Source: Variovorax sp. OAS795 (GTDB lineage: Bacteria; Pseudomonadota; Gammaproteobacteria; Burkholderiales; Burkholderiaceae_C). From it: a stretch of 64,000 bases of DNA. Position 1 is the stretch's first letter. Every line of letters begins with the position of its first letter. Location: positions 761,894-825,893 of the forward strand of contig NZ_JBEPOH010000002.1 of NCBI RefSeq assembly GCF_040546685.1. The letters are read 5' to 3'. Below, piece after piece: positions 17,761-26,757 of this stretch. Both the position numbers and the translations under genes were made by a program. A model generated the notes under the pieces. The model was not told the origin of the DNA. It did not search any database and saw only the letters and a list, made by a program, of their open reading frames with translations.

Positions 17761-19093
17761 GTGAAAAGAAGAGATTTCGTGAAGAGCAGTGCCGCCACCG
17801 TGTTCGGCGCCGGCTTGCCGCTTCGCAGCGCGTTCGCGCAGAGCCGCTATGCCAGGTACGCGGGACAGACCGTGACCTTCAACATCCCGGCGCATCCGCA
17901 CTACGACGCGATGCTGAAGATCCTGCCCGAGTTCACGCGGGAGACCGGCATCAAGGTCGACGTGGACAAGCTGTCCATGGGGCGCATGAAGGAAAAGCAG
18001 CTGCTCGAGATGGCCAAGCCGCAGGGCGACTACGACCTGGTGAGCTATGTGGTGATGTGGAAGGGCGAGTACGTCGCCAAGAACCTCGTCCATCCGCTGG
18101 AGCGCTTCTTCAGGAATGCCGCGCTGGTCGATCCGGAGTTCGACCTGAAGGACATCATCCCGATCTACCTGGAGAACCTCGGCCTCGTCGGCGGGCCCAA
18201 GGGCTACCTGGCCGGCCCGGGCGCGCAGCTCTACGGCCTGCCCTATGGCGCCGAGACTTCGGTGCTCGCCTATCGGCGCGACCTCTTTGCCAAGCACGAC
18301 CTGCAGCCGCCCGGCAACTACGACGAGTTCGCCAGGCTGCTGCGCGTGCTGAAGGACAAGGAAGGCATCGGCGCGCTGGCCTCGCGCGGACAGGCCGGCC
18401 ACCAGTGCGTGCATGCCTGGCTGCTGCATCTGAACCCGCTCGGCGGCAGCATCTTCGACAACGAGTGGAAAGTGCGCTTCAACGACGCGGCGGGCATCAG
18501 GGCGCTCAAGTTCCTGCAGGAGGTGGTGGCCACCGGCCCGGCCGGCATCCCGGCCTACGGACAGGGCGAGAGCAACACCGCGTTCCTGCAGGGGCAGGCC
18601 CGCCATGTACCTGGATTCGACCTCGCTCGCCGGCCTGGTGAACGATCCTTCCAAATCGCGGATCGCGGGCAAGGTGAGCTGGGCGCTGCACCCCATGGGC
18701 ACGCGCCGCGCATCGCAGTCGGGCGGCCTCGGCCTCGCGATCCCCAAGAACGCGAAGAACGCCGATGCGGGCTTCCTGCTGATGCAGTGGCTCACCGCCA
18801 AGGCGCAGGACAAGGCCTGCACCCGGGCCGGCGGCACGCCGGTGCGCAACTCGACCATGGCCGATGCCGAGCTTGTCCGCCAGTACCCGGAGTTCATCAC
18901 CTTCAGGGAGGCGCTGAAGTACAGCAACCCCGACTGGCGGCCGATCATCCCGGTGTGGGACAAGATCAACGTGCAGGCCCTGGGCGTCGGCATCTCCGAG
19001 GCCCTGACCGGCAAGAAGACCGCCGAGGCCGCGCTCAACGACCTGGTCGGTCCGGTCACGCAGATCATGCGCGAAGCGAGCTACAAGGTCTGA
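17761..19093 (+). pseudogene. Sugar ABC extracellular binding protein, 1-bp frameshift
   Basis: GTG start with AGAGGT before it; Tat-type leader KRRDFVKSSAATVFGAG. The product is a CUT1 extracellular solute-binding protein (family 1) of about 444 residues, closely paralogous to the one at 20807. The frame is intact to about 18600 (SNTAFLQGQA) and then continues in another frame with MYLDSTSLAGLVNDPSKS. The paralogue has AAFLDGECAFYLDSLAVMG at the same place, so one extra C in ggcccgcc (about 18598-18601) restores the frame when removed. There is no slippery run at the site. It may be real inactivation or a sequence error. The shifted frame stays open into the next permease. Confidence 0.8.
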
Positions 19094-19098
19094 CCGCG

Positions 19099-19974
19099 AT
19101 GCGCACCTCTCCCTGGGTTCCGGCCTTCTATCTCGGGCCGGCCGTGCTGATCATGGCCGCGGCCTGCCTCTACCCCGTCGTGTCGGCGTTCCAGCTCGGC
19201 TTCTTCGACTGGAGCATGGGCACGCCGTGGAGCGAGGCCCGCTGGGTCGGGCTCGACAGCTTCGTCTCGGCCTTCTCCAACCCGCGCGTCTGGTCGTCGC
19301 TGTGGACCACGCTGCAGTTCGCGGCAGTGAGCGTCACGGCGGAGATGGTGCTGGGCATCGCGCTGGCGCTGGCACTGGAACGGCCGGTGCGCGGCACGGC
19401 GTTCTTCCGCACGCTGTTCATCCTGCCGATGATGATCGCGCCCATTGCGGTGGGCCTTGCATGGCGCTACCTGTTCGATGCGCAGTTCGGCCTGGTCAAT
19501 GCGGTTCTGGCCTTGTTCGGCATCGCGGCGCGCGGCTGGCTGGCCGACCCGACGCTGGCCTTCGCCGCCATCGTCGTGGCCGACATCTGGCAGTGGACGC
19601 CCTTCGTCTTCATCATGATGGTGGCGGCGCTGGCCAACGTGGACGGCGCGGTGATCGAGGCTTCGCGCATCGACGGCGCCAAGTGGTGGCAGATGACCTT
19701 CCTGGTCAAGCTGCCGATGGTGATGCACGTGATCGCCATCACGCTGATGATGCGGCTGATCGACGCCTTCCGCGTGCTCGAGGTGATCTACGTGCTGACC
19801 TTCGGCGGCCCGGGCGATGCGACCGAGATCCTCGCGCTGCATATCTACAAGACAGCCTTCGTCGGCCAGCAGCTCGGCGCGGCGGCTGCCATCTCGGTGC
19901 TGCTGCTGCTGGTGGTGGTGGCCCTGTCCTGGGGTGCGCTGCGGCTGTCGAACCCGTTGAAGAACGACAGGTGA
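19099..19974 (+). CDS. Sugar ABC transporter permease (MalF-like)
   Basis: A 291-residue protein with six predicted membrane helices and the binding-protein-dependent permease loop EASRIDGAKWWQMTFLVKLP (EAA-type motif), which docks to the ATPase. It starts 5 bp after the stop of the frameshifted binding protein, so translation is probably coupled. With the permease at 19985 it forms a MalF/MalG-type pair in the inner membrane. The gene itself is intact. Confidence 0.92.
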   Translation: MRTSPWVPAFYLGPAVLIMAAACLYPVVSAFQLGFFDWSMGTPWSEARWVGLDSFVSAFSNPRVWSSLWTTLQFAAVSVTAEMVLGIALALALERPVRGTAFFRTLFILPMMIAPIAVGLAWRYLFDAQFGLVNAVLALFGIAARGWLADPTLAFAAIVVADIWQWTPFVFIMMVAALANVDGAVIEASRIDGAKWWQMTFLVKLPMVMHVIAITLMMRLIDAFRVLEVIYVLTFGGPGDATEILALHIYKTAFVGQQLGAAAAISVLLLLVVVALSWGALRLSNPLKNDR

Positions 19975-19984
19975 GGCGCCGTCC

Positions 19985-20810
19985 ATGAAACGCTCCCCTC
20001 TTGTCACGGTGCTGCACTACGCGATGCTGGTCGCGCTCGCGGCGCTGTGCATCGCGCCCATCGCGGTGATCTTCACCACCAGCCTGCGCCAGCAGGTGCA
20101 GATCTTCGCCGAGCCGCTGAACTTCATCTTCACGCCCACGCTGGAGAACTACCGCGCCGTGCTGCAGGAAGACAAGTTCAGCAGCTACCTGATGAACAGC
20201 CTGTTCGTCGGCATCGTCTCCACCGCGGTCACGCTGGTGTTGGGCTGCATGGCGGCGTATGGCCTGGCGCGCTTCCGCTTTGCGGGGCGCAACACCATCG
20301 CCTACACCACGCTCCTGCTGCGCACCGTGCCGCTGGCCGTGCTGGCCATCCCGGTCTTCATGATCTGGAGCCAGTGGCACCTGATCAACAGCCTTTGGGG
20401 ACTGGTGCTGCTCTACGTGGCGGTCAACCTGCCGTTCACCATCTGGCTGCTCTACGGCTTCGTGCTGCAGGTGCCGGTCGAGCTGGAAGAGGCCGCCGCC
20501 ATCGACGGCTGCGGCCCGATCCAGGTGTTCGTGAAGGTGCTGCTGCCGCTCATGGCGCCGGGCCTGGCCGCGGCGTCGATCTTCACCTTCCGCATCGCAG
20601 TGGAACGAGTTCATCCTGGCGCTGGTGCTGACCGACCGGCACACGCGCACGCTGCCGGTGGCGGCCTCGCTGTTCATCACCGACATGGGCGTGGACTGGG
20701 GCAAGGTGATGGCAATGGGCAGCCTCATCGCGATCCCGCCGCTGATCTTCACCTTCGTCGCTGCGCGCCAGATCATCACCGGGCTCACCGCCGGGGCGGT
20801 CAAGGGATGA
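19985..20810 (+). pseudogene. Sugar ABC transporter permease (MalG-like), 1-bp frameshift
   Basis: The first about 205 residues read as a MalG-type permease (helices, EAA loop EEAAAIDGCGPIQVFVKVLLP). At about 20597-20600 the frame breaks: the next frame gives WNEFILALVLTDRHTRTLPVAASLF and ends GLTAGAVKG, exactly the expected C-terminus. Removing one base in gcatcgcagtgg restores the run IFTFRIAWNEFIL. Without that correction the frame runs on in phase into the next gene. Insertion rather than deletion is inferred from the family pattern. It may be a true mutation or a sequencing error. Confidence 0.8.
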
Positions 20811-22216
20811 TGACCATGCCGACGAACCCGACCTTCATCGGCCGGCGCCAGCTGATCCAGGCGGCGGGCGCGTATGGCGCCGCCTGCTGGGGTCTCGGCG
20901 CCCATGCGCAGGGCGCGGGCCAGGCAGCCTGGGGCAAGCTGCGCGGGCAGACCATCCGCGTGAGCTATCCCGGTCCGCACCCGCACTACGACGCCGCCGA
21001 AAAGCTCTTCGACGATTTCACGCGCGAGACCGGCATCAGGATCGAGCGCGACCGCACGCCCTATCTCGACATGAAGGACCGCCAGCTGGCGGGCATGCGC
21101 AAGCCGCAGGGCGACCACGACGTGATCACCTACCTTGTCGTGTGGAAGGCCGAGTACATCAAGGAGAAGCTGCTGCGCCCGCTCGACGACATGCTGGCCG
21201 ACCCGCTGCTGGCCATGCCGGGCTATGAATTCAGCGACCTGATTCCGGCCTATGTGCAGGCCATCGGCAGGGCGAACGGTCCGAAGCCGAACCTGGCCGC
21301 GCCAGACACAAGGCTGTATGGGCTGCCCTGCGGCGCGGAAACCAGCGTGCTCGGTTTCCGGCGCGACATCCTGGAACGGCAGAAGCTGCATGTGCCGGCC
21401 ACCTACGACGAACTGCTGCATGCCTGCGAGGTGATCCGCGACAAGGAAAAGATCGGCGGCGTCACCTCGCGCTCGCAGGCGGGCCACCAGGTCACGCATG
21501 CCTGGCTGCTGCATCTGTCGCCATTCGGCGGCCAGGTGTTCGACGCCGGCTTCAGGCCCGTGCTGCACGAGGAGCCGGGCATCAAGGCCGCGGAGACGCT
21601 TCGCCGCCTGGTGGAAACCGGGCCGGCGGGCGCCGGCAATGCCGGCTTCGACGAGATGCAGGCCGCGTTCCTCGACGGCGAATGCGCGTTCTATCTCGAC
21701 TCGCTGGCGGTGATGGGACCGGCCAAGGACCCGAGGCGCTCGAAGGTGGCGGACAAGATCGCCTATGCGATGCACCCGAGTGCCAGGCGCATGTCGGGCC
21801 AGACCGGCGGCTTCGGCCTTGCGATTCCGAAGAACGCGCGCCGGCCCGAGGCCGCCTGCGCGTTCATCCAGTGGATGACCAGCAAGGCCAGCGATCTTCG
21901 CGTGGCGACGCTGGGCGGCAACACGGGGCGCTGGTCGACACTGGCCAATGTCGATTTCAAGATCAGGAATCCCGAGCAGGGCATCCTGCCTTTCGTGCTG
22001 CGTGCCGCCAACCCCGACTGGCGGCCCCAGATTCCCGAATGGGACGAGATGAGCAAGAACATCATCGGACAGGCGCTGCCCGATGTGCTCGCAGGCCGCC
22101 GCACCGCACGCGAGGCGCTGGCCTCCACCGTGGCGCCGCTGGCGTCGCTGCTGCGAAGCGGTGGCTGGACCAGCGCGGAACGTACCCGGGACTGCTGCGA
22201 AAGACCCACCGCATGA
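20807..22216 (+). CDS. Second sugar ABC extracellular binding protein (paralogue of 17761)
   Basis: A 469-residue family-1 binding protein. It has a Tat-like leader (GRRQLIQAAGAYGAACW) and shares with the 17761 product motifs such as HPHYDA, FTRETGI, KPQGD, YGLP.GAETSVL, RSQAGHQ.THAWLLHL, GGFGLAIPKNA and NPDWRP. The start at 20807 overlaps the preceding stop as ATGA; an ATG at 20816 has better ribosome-site spacing (AAGGG nine bases before) and is the alternative. Having two binding proteins for one transporter suggests either a broadened ligand range or a duplicated gene after the first was damaged. Confidence 0.9.
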   Translation: MMTMPTNPTFIGRRQLIQAAGAYGAACWGLGAHAQGAGQAAWGKLRGQTIRVSYPGPHPHYDAAEKLFDDFTRETGIRIERDRTPYLDMKDRQLAGMRKPQGDHDVITYLVVWKAEYIKEKLLRPLDDMLADPLLAMPGYEFSDLIPAYVQAIGRANGPKPNLAAPDTRLYGLPCGAETSVLGFRRDILERQKLHVPATYDELLHACEVIRDKEKIGGVTSRSQAGHQVTHAWLLHLSPFGGQVFDAGFRPVLHEEPGIKAAETLRRLVETGPAGAGNAGFDEMQAAFLDGECAFYLDSLAVMGPAKDPRRSKVADKIAYAMHPSARRMSGQTGGFGLAIPKNARRPEAACAFIQWMTSKASDLRVATLGGNTGRWSTLANVDFKIRNPEQGILPFVLRAANPDWRPQIPEWDEMSKNIIGQALPDVLAGRRTAREALASTVAPLASLLRSGGWTSAERTRDCCERPTA

Positions 22217-23142
22217 ACACCCCCATCGACATCTTCGACCCGCGGCTGTCGCCCGTGGTCGAAGGCGCGCGGCTCGAGAAGCTGTGCACCGGCGCCGCGT
22301 GGAGCGAAGGCCCGGTCTGGATGCACGAGGACGACGCCGTGCTGTGGAGCGACATCCCCAACGACCGCATGCTGCGCTGGAGCCCGAAGGACGGCATGTC
22401 GGTCTGGCGCAGCGGCGTCGAGTTCACCAACGGCCACGCGCGCGCCCTGAACGGCGACCTGCTGCATTGCTCGCACGGCCTGCGCGCCATTGTGCGCACC
22501 CGTGTTTCAGCCGATGGCGTGCACGCCGGCACGCACGACGAGATCGTGGTCGACCGCCATCTCGGCAAGCGCCTCAATTCGCCCAACGACATCGTCGTGA
22601 AGCGCGACGGCACGATCTGGTTCACCGATCCGCCCTACGGCATCGCGAGCGACCGCGAAGGCCACCGTGCCGAGCGCGAGCAGGCGGCCAACTTCGTGTT
22701 CCGCTTCGACCCCGCAACCGGCCGGCTCGATGCCATGACCGATGCCGTCGAGGAGCCCAACGGCCTCGCGTTCTCGCCCGACGAATCGCTGCTCTACGTG
22801 AGCGACACCTCGGCCGCGATGCGCAGCGACGGCGGCGGGCGCCACCACCTGATGGTGTTCGACGTGCATGCCGGCGGGCTCTCGAACCCGCGCGTCTTTG
22901 CCGAGGTGAACCCCGGACTGCCCGATGGCTTCCGGCTCGATGCAGCGGGCTGGGTCTACACCAGCAGCCTGGACAGCGTGCAGGTCTATCACCCCGACGG
23001 CAGCCTGCTCGGCAAGATCCATGTGCCCGAAAAGGTGGGCAACCTCTGCTTCGGCGGCGCCCGGCGCAACCAGCTCTACATCGCAGCGAGCTCCTCGCTT
23101 TACCGCATCACGCTTCGTACGGAAGGAATCCAGCGTCCATGA
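22213..23142 (+). CDS. SMP-30/gluconolactonase/LRE-family lactonase
   Basis: A 309-residue six-bladed beta-propeller. The metal-site pattern of SMP-30 is visible: Glu in WSEGPVW, Asn in LNSPNDIVV, and Asp in LYVSDTS, plus DPPYGI and EEPNGLAFSPDE. These enzymes open sugar lactones (gluconolactone-like). It overlaps the binding-protein gene by 4 bp (ATGA), so it is translationally coupled. Placement between two sugar transporters points to an imported aldonolactone or a sugar oxidised to one (inference). Confidence 0.92.
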   Translation: MNTPIDIFDPRLSPVVEGARLEKLCTGAAWSEGPVWMHEDDAVLWSDIPNDRMLRWSPKDGMSVWRSGVEFTNGHARALNGDLLHCSHGLRAIVRTRVSADGVHAGTHDEIVVDRHLGKRLNSPNDIVVKRDGTIWFTDPPYGIASDREGHRAEREQAANFVFRFDPATGRLDAMTDAVEEPNGLAFSPDESLLYVSDTSAAMRSDGGGRHHLMVFDVHAGGLSNPRVFAEVNPGLPDGFRLDAAGWVYTSSLDSVQVYHPDGSLLGKIHVPEKVGNLCFGGARRNQLYIAASSSLYRITLRTEGIQRP

Positions 23143-24068
23143 CACAAGAAATCCTGCTCCTGGTGGAAAAGTGCAGCCACTGCTTCAGCTACTACGCCGT
23201 CGAAAGCGGCGAGCGGCTGCACAGTATCGGGCTCGAAGATTTTCCGCATGAGTTCGTGGTGGACGCGGCCAGGCGCTTCGCCTACGTGGGCCACTACGGC
23301 GTGGAGACCTCGGGCCACCCGGGCCACGGCGGCACGCGCATCTTCCAGATCGACCTTGCGGGCCGCAAGCTCGCGCGCACCATCGACATCGCGCCGTTCA
23401 ACCGCGTGCACGGCATGCAGATGGACGAGCAGGGCCGCCTCTATGCACTGAGCGAAGACCGCGCGCAGCTCGTGGTGCTCGACCATCCCGAGACCGACAC
23501 GGCCCCGCGCCGCGCCGTGCCCGCGGGCGGCATCAAGAGCCACCTGTTCGCGCTCACGCGCGACGGGCAGACGGCCTACGTGATGAACCTGCTCTCGCAC
23601 ACCGTGAGCAAGGTGCGGCCGCACGACGCCACGACGCTGCCGGTGTCCTGCTCGCCCGGCGACAAGCCCGAGGGTTGTGCGCTCTCGGCCGACGAGAAGA
23701 CGCTCTACGTCACCAACCGCTGGAGCAACACGCTCGCGGCGATCGACACCGCGCGCATGAAGGTGCTGCGCGAGGCCCCTTCGCGCGACGACCCGACGCG
23801 CATCTACCTGTACCGCGACGGGCGGCTGGTGGTCACCAACTACGGCGAGCGCAGCCTCTCGGTGGTCGATGCGGCCAGCCTCGAGGAGCTGGCCCGCATC
23901 CCGATGGCCGCGCGGCCGATCGCGCTGAGCTTCCATCCGACGCGCCCGCTCGCCTTCGTGAGCCAGGACAACGACAAGCTCGGCTACTTCAACATGGAGA
24001 CGCTGGCGTTCGAGCGGTTCATCGCGACCCAGCGCGAGCCCGACGTTTCATGCGTGGTGACGCTGTGA
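23139..24068 (+). CDS. YVTN-type beta-propeller protein
   Basis: A 309-residue protein with repeated blades such as RRFAYVGHYGVE, LFALTRDGQTAYVMNL, CALSADEKTLYVTNRWSNT, RLVVTNYGERSLSVVD and LAFVSQDN, matching 40-residue YVTN/cytochrome-D1-like propeller repeats. No signal peptide is seen (MTQEILLLVEKCSHCFSYY), so a cytosolic place is likely; a CSHC motif sits near the N-terminus. It overlaps the lactonase by 4 bp. It may be an enzyme or binding module of the same pathway; function is unknown. Confidence 0.8.
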   Translation: MTQEILLLVEKCSHCFSYYAVESGERLHSIGLEDFPHEFVVDAARRFAYVGHYGVETSGHPGHGGTRIFQIDLAGRKLARTIDIAPFNRVHGMQMDEQGRLYALSEDRAQLVVLDHPETDTAPRRAVPAGGIKSHLFALTRDGQTAYVMNLLSHTVSKVRPHDATTLPVSCSPGDKPEGCALSADEKTLYVTNRWSNTLAAIDTARMKVLREAPSRDDPTRIYLYRDGRLVVTNYGERSLSVVDAASLEELARIPMAARPIALSFHPTRPLAFVSQDNDKLGYFNMETLAFERFIATQREPDVSCVVTL

Positions 24069-25621
24069 ACGCCCCTTCCGCTCCGGTGCTGCGCGTCGAG
24101 GCGCTCGGCAAGCGCTTCGGCGGCACCCAGGCGGTCGACGACGTGTCGCTCGACCTGCATGCCGGCGAGATCCTCGCCTTGCTCGGCGAGAACGGCGCCG
24201 GCAAATCGACCCTGATCAAGATCCTGGCCGGTGTCTACAGCCAGGACAGCGGCAGCGTGTTCCTGCAGGGCCGGCCCGAAGCCGAGTGGCGCGCCGCGCC
24301 GCGCGAGCAGCAGGGCATGGCCTTCATCCACCAGGACCTCGGGCTGGTCGAATGGATGACGGTGGCTGAGAACGTGGCGCTCGGCATGGGCTTCCCGCGC
24401 CGGCTCGGGCTCATCGACTGGAAACAGGTCGAGCGCAATGCGCGCCGCGTGCTCGGGCACGTGGGCTGCGACATCGATCCGCGCCGCCGCGTCTTCACGC
24501 TCACGCGCGCCGAGAAGTCGCTGCTCGCGATCGGCCGCGCGCTGGACGCCGACGCGCGCGTGCTGGTGCTCGACGAGCCCACCGCCAGCCTGCCGATGGC
24601 CGACGTGCAGCGCATGTTCGCGCTGCTGCGCCAGCTGCGCAGCCGCGGCGTGGCGATGATCTATGTTTCGCACCGGCTCGACGAGATCATGGACATCTCG
24701 GACCGCGCCGCGGTCATGCGCGACGGCAAGCTGGTCGGCACCCGCGTCACGCAGCAGGCGAGCGCGGCCGAGCTGGTCGAGCTGATCGTCGGCAGCAAGT
24801 TCGATGCGTCGCTGCCCAAGGCGCGCGGCGACGGCACCGACACCCTGCTCACGCTCGATGCGGTGTATGCGGCCAACGCCGGCCCGGTCACGCTGCAGGC
24901 CCGCCGCGGCGAGGTGCTGGGCCTGATCGGCCTGCGCGGCGCGGGCCACGAGGCGATCGGCCGCATGCTGTTCGGCCTGATGGAACTGGAGCGCGGCCGC
25001 ATCCTGATCGGCGGGCGCTCCGTGGTGCCGCGCAATCCGGCACAGGCCATCCGGCTCGGCATCGGCCTGGTGGCGGCGGACCGCATCGACGAGAACCTCG
25101 GCGCGAACCTCAGCGTGCAGGAGAACCTGTTCCCCAACCCCGCCCTCGCGCTCGGCACCCTCTTGGCGCGGCTCGCGCCCGAGGCCGAGTCGGCCGATGC
25201 GCGCCGGCTGATCCGCCAGTTCGACATCAACCCGCCGGCGCCGCAGGCAGAGATCCAGAACCTGAGCGGCGGCAACCAGCAGAAGGTGGTGCTGGCGCGC
25301 TGGATGAACCTGAAGCTGCCGCTCCTGATCCTGGAGGAGCCCACCGCGGGCGTCGACGTCGGCGCCAAGCGGCAGATCTACGAGATCCTGCGCGAGCAGG
25401 CCGATGCCGGCGTCTGCGTGCTCGTGATCTCCACCGATTTCGAGGAAGTCGCCAACGTGTGCACGCGCGCCATGGTGTTTCGCGGCGGCACGGTGGCGTG
25501 CGAGCTCGACGGCGCCGGGCTCAGCGTCGCGCGGCTGCTGGTCGCTGCCGCGGGCGGCGAAGACACGGCCGCACCGGCCCCCAAGACACCCACTACAACA
25601 CCAGAGGCAATCGCGTCATGA
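24065..25621 (+). CDS. Sugar ABC transporter ATP-binding protein (CUT2, RbsA/MglA type)
   Basis: A 518-residue tandem ATPase. First domain: Walker A GENGAGKST (about 41-49) and Walker B VLVLDEPTASL, but the signature is degenerate (TLTRAEKSLLA instead of LSVGE/LSGGQ). Second domain: degenerate Walker A (GLRGAGHEAIGR), intact signature LSGGNQQKV (about 400) and LILEEPTAGVDVGAK. One degenerate site is usual in this family, but the first signature is unusually weak. The GTG at 24065 was chosen for the 4-bp overlap and GGTGA ribosome site; ATG 24050 is the alternative. It works with the permease at 25618. Confidence 0.9.
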   Translation: MNAPSAPVLRVEALGKRFGGTQAVDDVSLDLHAGEILALLGENGAGKSTLIKILAGVYSQDSGSVFLQGRPEAEWRAAPREQQGMAFIHQDLGLVEWMTVAENVALGMGFPRRLGLIDWKQVERNARRVLGHVGCDIDPRRRVFTLTRAEKSLLAIGRALDADARVLVLDEPTASLPMADVQRMFALLRQLRSRGVAMIYVSHRLDEIMDISDRAAVMRDGKLVGTRVTQQASAAELVELIVGSKFDASLPKARGDGTDTLLTLDAVYAANAGPVTLQARRGEVLGLIGLRGAGHEAIGRMLFGLMELERGRILIGGRSVVPRNPAQAIRLGIGLVAADRIDENLGANLSVQENLFPNPALALGTLLARLAPEAESADARRLIRQFDINPPAPQAEIQNLSGGNQQKVVLARWMNLKLPLLILEEPTAGVDVGAKRQIYEILREQADAGVCVLVISTDFEEVANVCTRAMVFRGGTVACELDGAGLSVARLLVAAAGGEDTAAPAPKTPTTTPEAIAS

Positions 25622-26715
25622 CCACTTCCATCCGCGCCACCGCGCTCGAACCCGATCCGTCCTTCGACACCGCCCACACGCTCGGGCTGCTGGCCCGCAT
25701 CGGCCGACAGATGCCGGTCTACGGCCTGCCGGTGCTGACCATCGGGCTCATCGTGCTGTTCTCGATCCTGCTGCCGCAGAGCTTTCCGACGCTGTTCAAC
25801 CTGCGCTCGATCCTGAGCGACAAGTCGGTGATCGCCTTGCTCGCGCTCGCCGCCACCATCCCGATGATGACCGGCAAGATCGACCTCACGGTCGGCTACG
25901 GCATCGTGCTGTGGCACATCCTCGCGATCAGCCTGCAGACCCAGTTCGGGCTGTCGTGGCCCGCGGCGGTGGCGGTGGTGCTGCTGTGCGGCGCGCTGTT
26001 CGGCGTGATCAACGGCGTGCTTGTGGAGCAGGCGCAGATCGACTCGTTCATCGCCACGCTGGGCACCGGCACCGTGCTGTATGCGATCGCGATGTGGCAC
26101 AGCGGGGGGCGCCAGGTGATCGGCAGCCTGCCCGACGGCTTCGTGAACATCGCGGGCGCCGACCTGTTCGGCCTGCCGGTCACGGCGTTCTATGTGATGG
26201 CGCTGGCCGTGGTGCTGTGGCTGGTGAGCGAGCACACGCCGATCGGCCGCGCGTTCTACGTGATCGGCTCCAACCCGAAGGCGGCCGTGCTCAACGGCAT
26301 TCCGCTGCAGAAATGCGTGATGGGCGCGTTCGTCGCGTCGGGGACGCTGTCGGCCTTCGCGGGCGTGGTGCTGGCCTCGCGGCTGCAGATCGGCCAGGCC
26401 GGCGTGGGGCTGGAGTTCCTGCTGCCGGCGCTGGTCGGCGCCTTCCTCGGCTCCACCACCATCCGGCCCGGCCGCGTGAACGTCTGGGGCACGCTGGTCG
26501 GCGTGGCCATCCTGGCGGTCGGCATCTCGGGCATCCAGCAGTTCGGCGGCGCGTTCTTCGTCGAGCCGCTGTTCAACGGCATCACGCTGCTGGTGTCGAT
26601 CGGCATCGCGGGGTATGCGCAGCGCAAGCGCGGCCAGTCGATCAAGCGCCGCATCGCCGAGCAGCAGATCGCATCGCATCCAGCCGGCGCGCCGAAGGCG
26701 CCCGCGGAGTCCTGA
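25618..26715 (+). CDS. Sugar ABC transporter permease (CUT2, RbsC type)
   Basis: A 365-residue protein with about nine to ten hydrophobic segments. Typical RbsC features are MMTGKIDLTVGYG, GTGTVLYAIAMWHSGG, IGRAFYVIGSNPKAAVLNGI (the CUT2 cytoplasmic loop), and FLGSTTIRPGRVNVWGTLVGV. It overlaps the ATPase by 4 bp (ATGA). The charged C-terminal tail (QRKRGQSIKRR) is cytosolic. It would import a monosaccharide or polyol delivered by the binding protein at 26758. Confidence 0.92.
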   Translation: MTTSIRATALEPDPSFDTAHTLGLLARIGRQMPVYGLPVLTIGLIVLFSILLPQSFPTLFNLRSILSDKSVIALLALAATIPMMTGKIDLTVGYGIVLWHILAISLQTQFGLSWPAAVAVVLLCGALFGVINGVLVEQAQIDSFIATLGTGTVLYAIAMWHSGGRQVIGSLPDGFVNIAGADLFGLPVTAFYVMALAVVLWLVSEHTPIGRAFYVIGSNPKAAVLNGIPLQKCVMGAFVASGTLSAFAGVVLASRLQIGQAGVGLEFLLPALVGAFLGSTTIRPGRVNVWGTLVGVAILAVGISGIQQFGGAFFVEPLFNGITLLVSIGIAGYAQRKRGQSIKRRIAEQQIASHPAGAPKAPAES

Positions 26716-26757
26716 AGGTTTTTTTCCACCACCCACCAGAAGCAACGAGAGACAAAC

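Noticed and set aside
18590..20610. Programmed ribosomal frameshifting at both breaks
   Set aside because: No slippery heptamer, homopolymer or stimulatory structure is evident at either site.
19985..22216. Permease-binding protein fusion
   Set aside because: The same explanation: the frame runs on after a 1-bp insertion near 20598, and the proper C-terminus is found in another frame.
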